NCBI RefSeq assembly: GCF_005144885.1
Contig: NZ_CP039690.1
Location: 1,798,001-1,862,000 of the forward strand
DNA length: 64,000 nt
Direction of reading: 5' to 3'
Origin: Phreatobacter stygius
Lineage (GTDB): Bacteria > Pseudomonadota > Alphaproteobacteria > Rhizobiales > Phreatobacteraceae
Shown: positions 60,949 through 64,000 of the stretch, one piece after another
Position numbering within the stretch: position 1 is the stretch's first letter
How the letters are laid out: each line of letters starts with the position of its first letter
Position numbers and translations under genes: made by a program
The notes under the pieces: generated by a model
What the model was told of the DNA's origin: nothing
Seen by the model: only the letters and a program-made list of their open reading frames with translations
The model's database searches: none

Positions 60949-62097
60949 CTAGCCCAGAGTCTTCTTCATGTGCTGAGCCGCCCGATCCGGCAATTGCTGG
61001 ACATGGGTCGGCTCGAAGCCCTTGCGGGCGTACCAGGCGATCCGCTCGGTGAGCTTGACGTGGGTGTAGAGCGTCATCGCCTTGGCCCCGAGCGCCCTCG
61101 CCCGGGTCTCGCAAAACGCCAGGATGGCATCGCCGTAACGCTTGCCTTGCGATTTCGGATGCACCGCCAGCGAATAGATGACCGGTTCGGGTCCGGGCTC
61201 GAACACCGCGCAGGCGGCGAGGTGATCCTCGCCATCGGCAACCCAGATCTCATGATTTGATATCAGGGCGCCATAATCAGCGGTGCGCGGCATGGATGCG
61301 ACGCCGATGATTGCCTCATTGGGCAGGTAGGCTGCCGTCTTCAGCGCCTGGATCCCAGGCACATCGGCGAGTGTCGCCCGGCGCAGCGTCAAGGGGCCTT
61401 CGGTCGCGGTCAGCTGGTTGAACACGCCAAGCGCCACCTTCTGCCGGCCGGCGGCATCGAAATTGGCAGGATCGAGCCATCGCTCGAAGGCAAGCTTGCG
61501 TTGCGGCCATTCGATGTCGAGCATCGAGAACCAGGCGGTGTCCCGGTTGTGCCCCTTGGCGATCACGTGCTGGCGGAACAGGCCCTCATAGGTGAAACCG
61601 AAACGGATCGCCGCGCGCTTCGACGGCGCATTGAGATCGTTGCACTTCCATTCGTAGCGCCGATAGCCGAGCGTCTCGAAGACATGGGCCGCCATCAGAT
61701 ATTGGGCTTCGGTTGCCGCGGGCGTCCGCTGCAGGGCCGGCGTATAAAGGATCGAGCCGACCTCGATGACCCGGTTCGCCGGATCGATGCGCATCAGCGA
61801 CAGCCAGCCGATGGCACGATCATCCCGGTCGGCGATCGCCCAATAGACCTGATCGGTCGTGCCGGCGGCGATCTTGGCGACGAAAGCGCTAAATTCGGCC
61901 TGGTCGGAAAAGGGCCCGGCGGACAGATAGGCCCATTGCGCAGCCTTCTCCGGTCCGTGCGACAAGGCATAGAGACCGTCGCTGTCGCGCGCCGCATCGA
62001 GCGGCCTCAAGCGGCAGGAACGCCCCTCGATAACACAGTGGACCGGGCGCGGAGCCGGGGTCGTGTCGATCACCGGCCCAAGGTCTATGGCAGTCAC
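60949..62097 (-). CDS. Tandem GNAT acetyltransferase
   Basis: 382 residues from a GTG start with GGAG 7 bases upstream; an ATG 12 codons earlier is possible. Residues 25-210 are a RimJ/RimL-type GNAT (LRPLDAARDSDGLYAL, GWLSLMRIDPANRVIEVG, YEWKCNDLNAPSKRAAIRFGF). Residues 235-382 are a second GNAT, with LRRATLADVPGIQAL and SLAVHPKSQGKRYGDAIL, whose acetyl-CoA loop is QGKRYG. Two complete-looking domains in one chain are less usual. Substrates unknown; the first half resembles amino-group acetylation enzymes. Confidence 0.8.
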   Translation of the reverse strand: MTAIDLGPVIDTTPAPRPVHCVIEGRSCRLRPLDAARDSDGLYALSHGPEKAAQWAYLSAGPFSDQAEFSAFVAKIAAGTTDQVYWAIADRDDRAIGWLSLMRIDPANRVIEVGSILYTPALQRTPAATEAQYLMAAHVFETLGYRRYEWKCNDLNAPSKRAAIRFGFTYEGLFRQHVIAKGHNRDTAWFSMLDIEWPQRKLAFERWLDPANFDAAGRQKVALGVFNQLTATEGPLTLRRATLADVPGIQALKTAAYLPNEAIIGVASMPRTADYGALISNHEIWVADGEDHLAACAVFEPGPEPVIYSLAVHPKSQGKRYGDAILAFCETRARALGAKAMTLYTHVKLTERIAWYARKGFEPTHVQQLPDRAAQHMKKTLG

Positions 62098-62136
62098 GTT
62101 GCAGCTCCAGTCATGCGGGGGCAGCGCCGGCATCCT

Positions 62137-62970
62137 TCAGGATTTGGCGCCATGCTCACGGAAGAAGGTGTTGAGCGCGCCGAAGGGTTCAGCCTCGCCC
62201 AGCGCATTGAAGGTGCCCGGTCCGGCGATCTCGCGTGCCGCTTTCAGGAAGCCGCCCCAGGCGGCGCGCGCCAGCGCCGAACCGACGCTGATGCGGCGGA
62301 CACCGAGTGCTTCGGCGTCGGCGACGCTGATGCCGATCGGCCCGGAAATCAACAGGTTGACCGGCTTCGGTCCGGCCGCCGCGACCACCTCGTGGATGTC
62401 GTCGGCCTTGCGCAGGCCGGGTGCATAAAGCACGTCGGCGCCGGCCGCCGCGAAGGCCTTGAGCCGCTTGACCGCCTCGGCCTGGGCGTCGGGGTAGCCG
62501 ACGAGATGGGCCTCGGACCGTGCGGTCAGCAAGACACCGGTGCCCTTCAGCGCTTCGACGGCCGCCGCGACCCGCTCGACCGCCAGATCGAAGTCGTAGA
62601 GGGGTTTTGCCGGATCGCCGGTATTGTCCTCGATCGACAGGCCGGCGACGCCGGTCCCGGCGCAGAGCCGGACATTCTCGGCGACCCCTTTCGGGTCGTG
62701 GGCATAACCCGACTCGTAATCGGCATTCACCGGCAGATCCGTCGCCTTGACGATCTCGGCAATATGCGCGAGCGCCATGTCGCGCGGCACGGCCCAGTCC
62801 ATGTCCGGCAGGCCGCGCGAGAACGAGAAGCCCGACGAGGTCGTCGCCAGGGCCTTGAAGCCGAGATGTTTGAGCATCAGGGCCGAACCGGTATCCCAGG
62901 GGTTGGGAATGACGAAACAGCCGGTTTCGTGCAGGCGACGGAAGGCTGAGCGTTTCGCTGCGATGTCCAT
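62137..62970 (-). CDS. Isocitrate lyase / phosphoenolpyruvate mutase superfamily enzyme
   Basis: 277 residues, TIM barrel. The opening HETGCFVIPNPWDTGSALML, TTSSGFSFSRGLPD, VNADYESGYAHDP (Mg-binding Asp-Tyr-Glu) and LSIEDNTGDPAKPLYDF are typical. The isocitrate-lyase catalytic Cys motif is not visible, so it is more likely a PEP mutase-like or oxaloacetate-decarboxylase-like enzyme, or one of the many unassigned members. The ATG (MDIAAKR) has AGGGG close upstream. A second ATG four codons before it is possible. Confidence 0.84.
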   Translation of the reverse strand: MDIAAKRSAFRRLHETGCFVIPNPWDTGSALMLKHLGFKALATTSSGFSFSRGLPDMDWAVPRDMALAHIAEIVKATDLPVNADYESGYAHDPKGVAENVRLCAGTGVAGLSIEDNTGDPAKPLYDFDLAVERVAAAVEALKGTGVLLTARSEAHLVGYPDAQAEAVKRLKAFAAAGADVLYAPGLRKADDIHEVVAAAGPKPVNLLISGPIGISVADAEALGVRRISVGSALARAAWGGFLKAAREIAGPGTFNALGEAEPFGALNTFFREHGAKS

Positions 62971-63071
62971 GACACCCCTCATCAAGGCTCGATCGCGCCA
63001 GCCTTCCGCCGAAAGGCCGCGCGCGCAAGACAATCCTGCTGATGGCGCCGATCGCAGGGGCGAATAGGCGA

Positions 63072-63815
63072 TTACTTCGCCGGCAGCACGGCGGCGAGAT
63101 CGGCCTCGCCGAGGATGCGATAGCGTCCGGGCGCGAGATCATCCGGCAGCGCCAATTGCCCGATACGGTCGCGATGCAGCGCCGCGACGTGATTGCCGAC
63201 GGCGGCGAACATCCGCCGCACCTGGTGATAGCGTCCCTCGTGCAGGGTCACGATCGCTTGGGTCGGCGAGACGACCTCCATTTCGGCCGGCAGGAGCGGC
63301 TTTTCGTCGCCTTCCAGAAGCAAGGTGCCGGCGGCGAACCGCGCCGTCTCGTCGCCGCGCAGGGGGCGTTCGAGCGTGACGCGATAACGTTTAGGGACAT
63401 GGTTCTTCGGCGAGATGATGCGGTGCAGGAGGGCGCCGTCATCGGTCAGCAGCAAAAGCCCGGAGGTTTCCTTGTCCAACCGGCCAACCGTCGAGATCGC
63501 CGGATCGCGCCGGCGCCACCGGTCGGGCAGCAGCGAATAGACCAGCGGTCCAACCTCCTTGTGCGAGCAGGTGACCCCGAGCGGCTTGTGCAGCATCAGC
63601 GCCACGCCCGGCGGCGGATCGAGCGGACGGCCGCGCACGACCATGCGCTGCGACAGGTCCGGCGTCACCGCGATCCGCTGGTCGGCATCGTCGATGATCT
63701 TGCTGTCAAGCGTCACCAGCCCGGCATGGACGAAGCCCTGCACCTCCCGGCGCGAGCCATAGCCGAGATTGGCGAGCAGGCGGTCGAGCCGGAGATTGAG
63801 CGCCGGCTTGCTCAT
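63072..63815 (-). CDS. Pseudouridine synthase, RsuA/RluB family
   Basis: 247 residues. The S4 RNA-binding domain is at 7-55 (LRLDRLLANLGYGSRREVQGF). The catalytic Asp is D114 in STVGRLDKETSGLLLLTDDG, and the C-terminal HQVRRMFAAVGNHVAALHR is conserved. It isomerises uridine in 16S or 23S rRNA. The start ATG overlaps the stop of the upstream RsmC-like gene by ATGA, so the two rRNA-modification genes are likely cotranslated. RsuA versus RluE/RluB cannot be settled. Confidence 0.88.
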   Translation of the reverse strand: MSKPALNLRLDRLLANLGYGSRREVQGFVHAGLVTLDSKIIDDADQRIAVTPDLSQRMVVRGRPLDPPPGVALMLHKPLGVTCSHKEVGPLVYSLLPDRWRRRDPAISTVGRLDKETSGLLLLTDDGALLHRIISPKNHVPKRYRVTLERPLRGDETARFAAGTLLLEGDEKPLLPAEMEVVSPTQAIVTLHEGRYHQVRRMFAAVGNHVAALHRDRIGQLALPDDLAPGRYRILGEADLAAVLPAK

Positions 63816-64000
63816 TTCTGCGCCTCATAGACCTTGTAGGCGCCGGTCTCGACCCGCATCGTCACGGTCTTGAACAAAGGCGCCAGGACCGCTTCGTAAG
63901 GCAGGTGGCGATTGGCGACAAGCCAGCAGATGCCGCGGGCTTTCAAGAGTTCGGCGGCACGCCGCACGAAGGCCTGGCCAAGCGCCTTGTCCTCGGCCCC
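63812..64000 (-). CDS. RsmC-like 16S rRNA methyltransferase (5' partial)
   Basis: Only the C-terminal 62 residues are present and the gene continues past the right edge. The visible sequence has AAELLKARGICWLVANRHLPY followed by EAVLAPLFK and ends GAYKVYEAQK, matching the end of RsmC/RlmG-type methyltransferases that methylate guanine N2 in rRNA (the WxVANRxLPYE motif). The frame reading 63 codons to the edge has no stop. Coupled to the pseudouridine synthase downstream. Confidence 0.8.
   Translation of the reverse strand, partial: GAEDKALGQAFVRRAAELLKARGICWLVANRHLPYEAVLAPLFKTVTMRVETGAYKVYEAQK

Overview
The window is a GC-rich chromosomal segment from an alphaproteobacterium, most probably order Hyphomicrobiales (Rhizobiales). 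Markers for this are an Irr-type Fur regulator with a heme motif next to fabA-fabB-fabI, a SciP cell-cycle regulator, osmoregulated periplasmic glucan genes, a TadE/TadG pair and a KdsD-type sugar-phosphate isomerase. The genus cannot be fixed from the sequence. Gene density is high, many neighbours overlap by 1-4 bases (ATGA/GTGA junctions), GTG and TTG starts are common, and I saw no tRNA, rRNA, insertion sequence, prophage or CRISPR array. Most of the window is core or metabolic chromosome, not a mobile island.

Layout. 1-2005: 3' part of a MoeA/periplasmic-binding fusion and a GNAT acetyltransferase. 1995-3739: divergent epmA-like and efp (EF-P and its likely lysylation enzyme). 3898-8651: YhaO/YhaN-type nuclease and SMC-like ATPase. 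8712-12305: fabI, fabB, fabA (minus) and divergent irr. 12439-16797: creatininase-family amidohydrolase, membrane protein, ThDP enzyme, NIPSNAP protein, SDR. 16994-19833: opgD-like glucan gene, SelW-like thioredoxin-fold protein, methyltransferase. 19922-24643: SdhC-like membrane protein, CobW GTPase and a zinc-uptake operon headed by a tiny His-rich membrane protein, with two Zur-like operators, one of them inside znuB. 24810-27355: sciP, flgD, fliK. 27570-30267: otnK-otnC-otnI tetronate catabolism. 30454-39097: a long minus-strand run of acyl-CoA ligase and livG-livH-livM-SBP-livF ABC transporter genes, then a metallopeptidase and an NTF2-like protein. 39390-41362: AraC regulator and azlCD, linked by a 19-bp repeat. 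41325-43123: lipoprotein hydrolase and kdsD. 43281-47751: outer-membrane beta-barrel, a structured AT-rich gap, tadE and tadG. 47773-52277: galU, a secreted unknown, an FkbM methyltransferase and an OpgH-type glucosyltransferase. 52327-55687: a compact four-gene operon with a BchC-like dehydrogenase, an active-site-altered 6-pyruvoyltetrahydropterin-synthase homologue, a GT4 glycosyltransferase and a methyltransferase. 55942-64000: fused indolepyruvate ferredoxin oxidoreductase, secreted metallophosphoesterase, small membrane protein, double GNAT, PEP-mutase-family enzyme, RsuA-type pseudouridine synthase and the end of an RsmC-like methyltransferase.

How the parts relate. Envelope functions recur: periplasmic glucan genes, galU, kdsD, an outer-membrane barrel, Tad proteins and flagellar genes. 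Zinc acquisition and zinc allocation (znu genes plus CobW) sit together. The best candidate for an undescribed pathway is the 52327-55687 operon. Its pterin-synthase homologue lacks the usual catalytic Cys and one zinc His, and its partners are a redox enzyme, a sugar transferase and a methyltransferase, which suggests a modified small molecule of unknown structure. The most testable regulatory signals are the intragenic Zur-like box, the AraC/azlC repeat, the sciP leader hairpin and a perfect 24-bp palindrome ahead of opgD.
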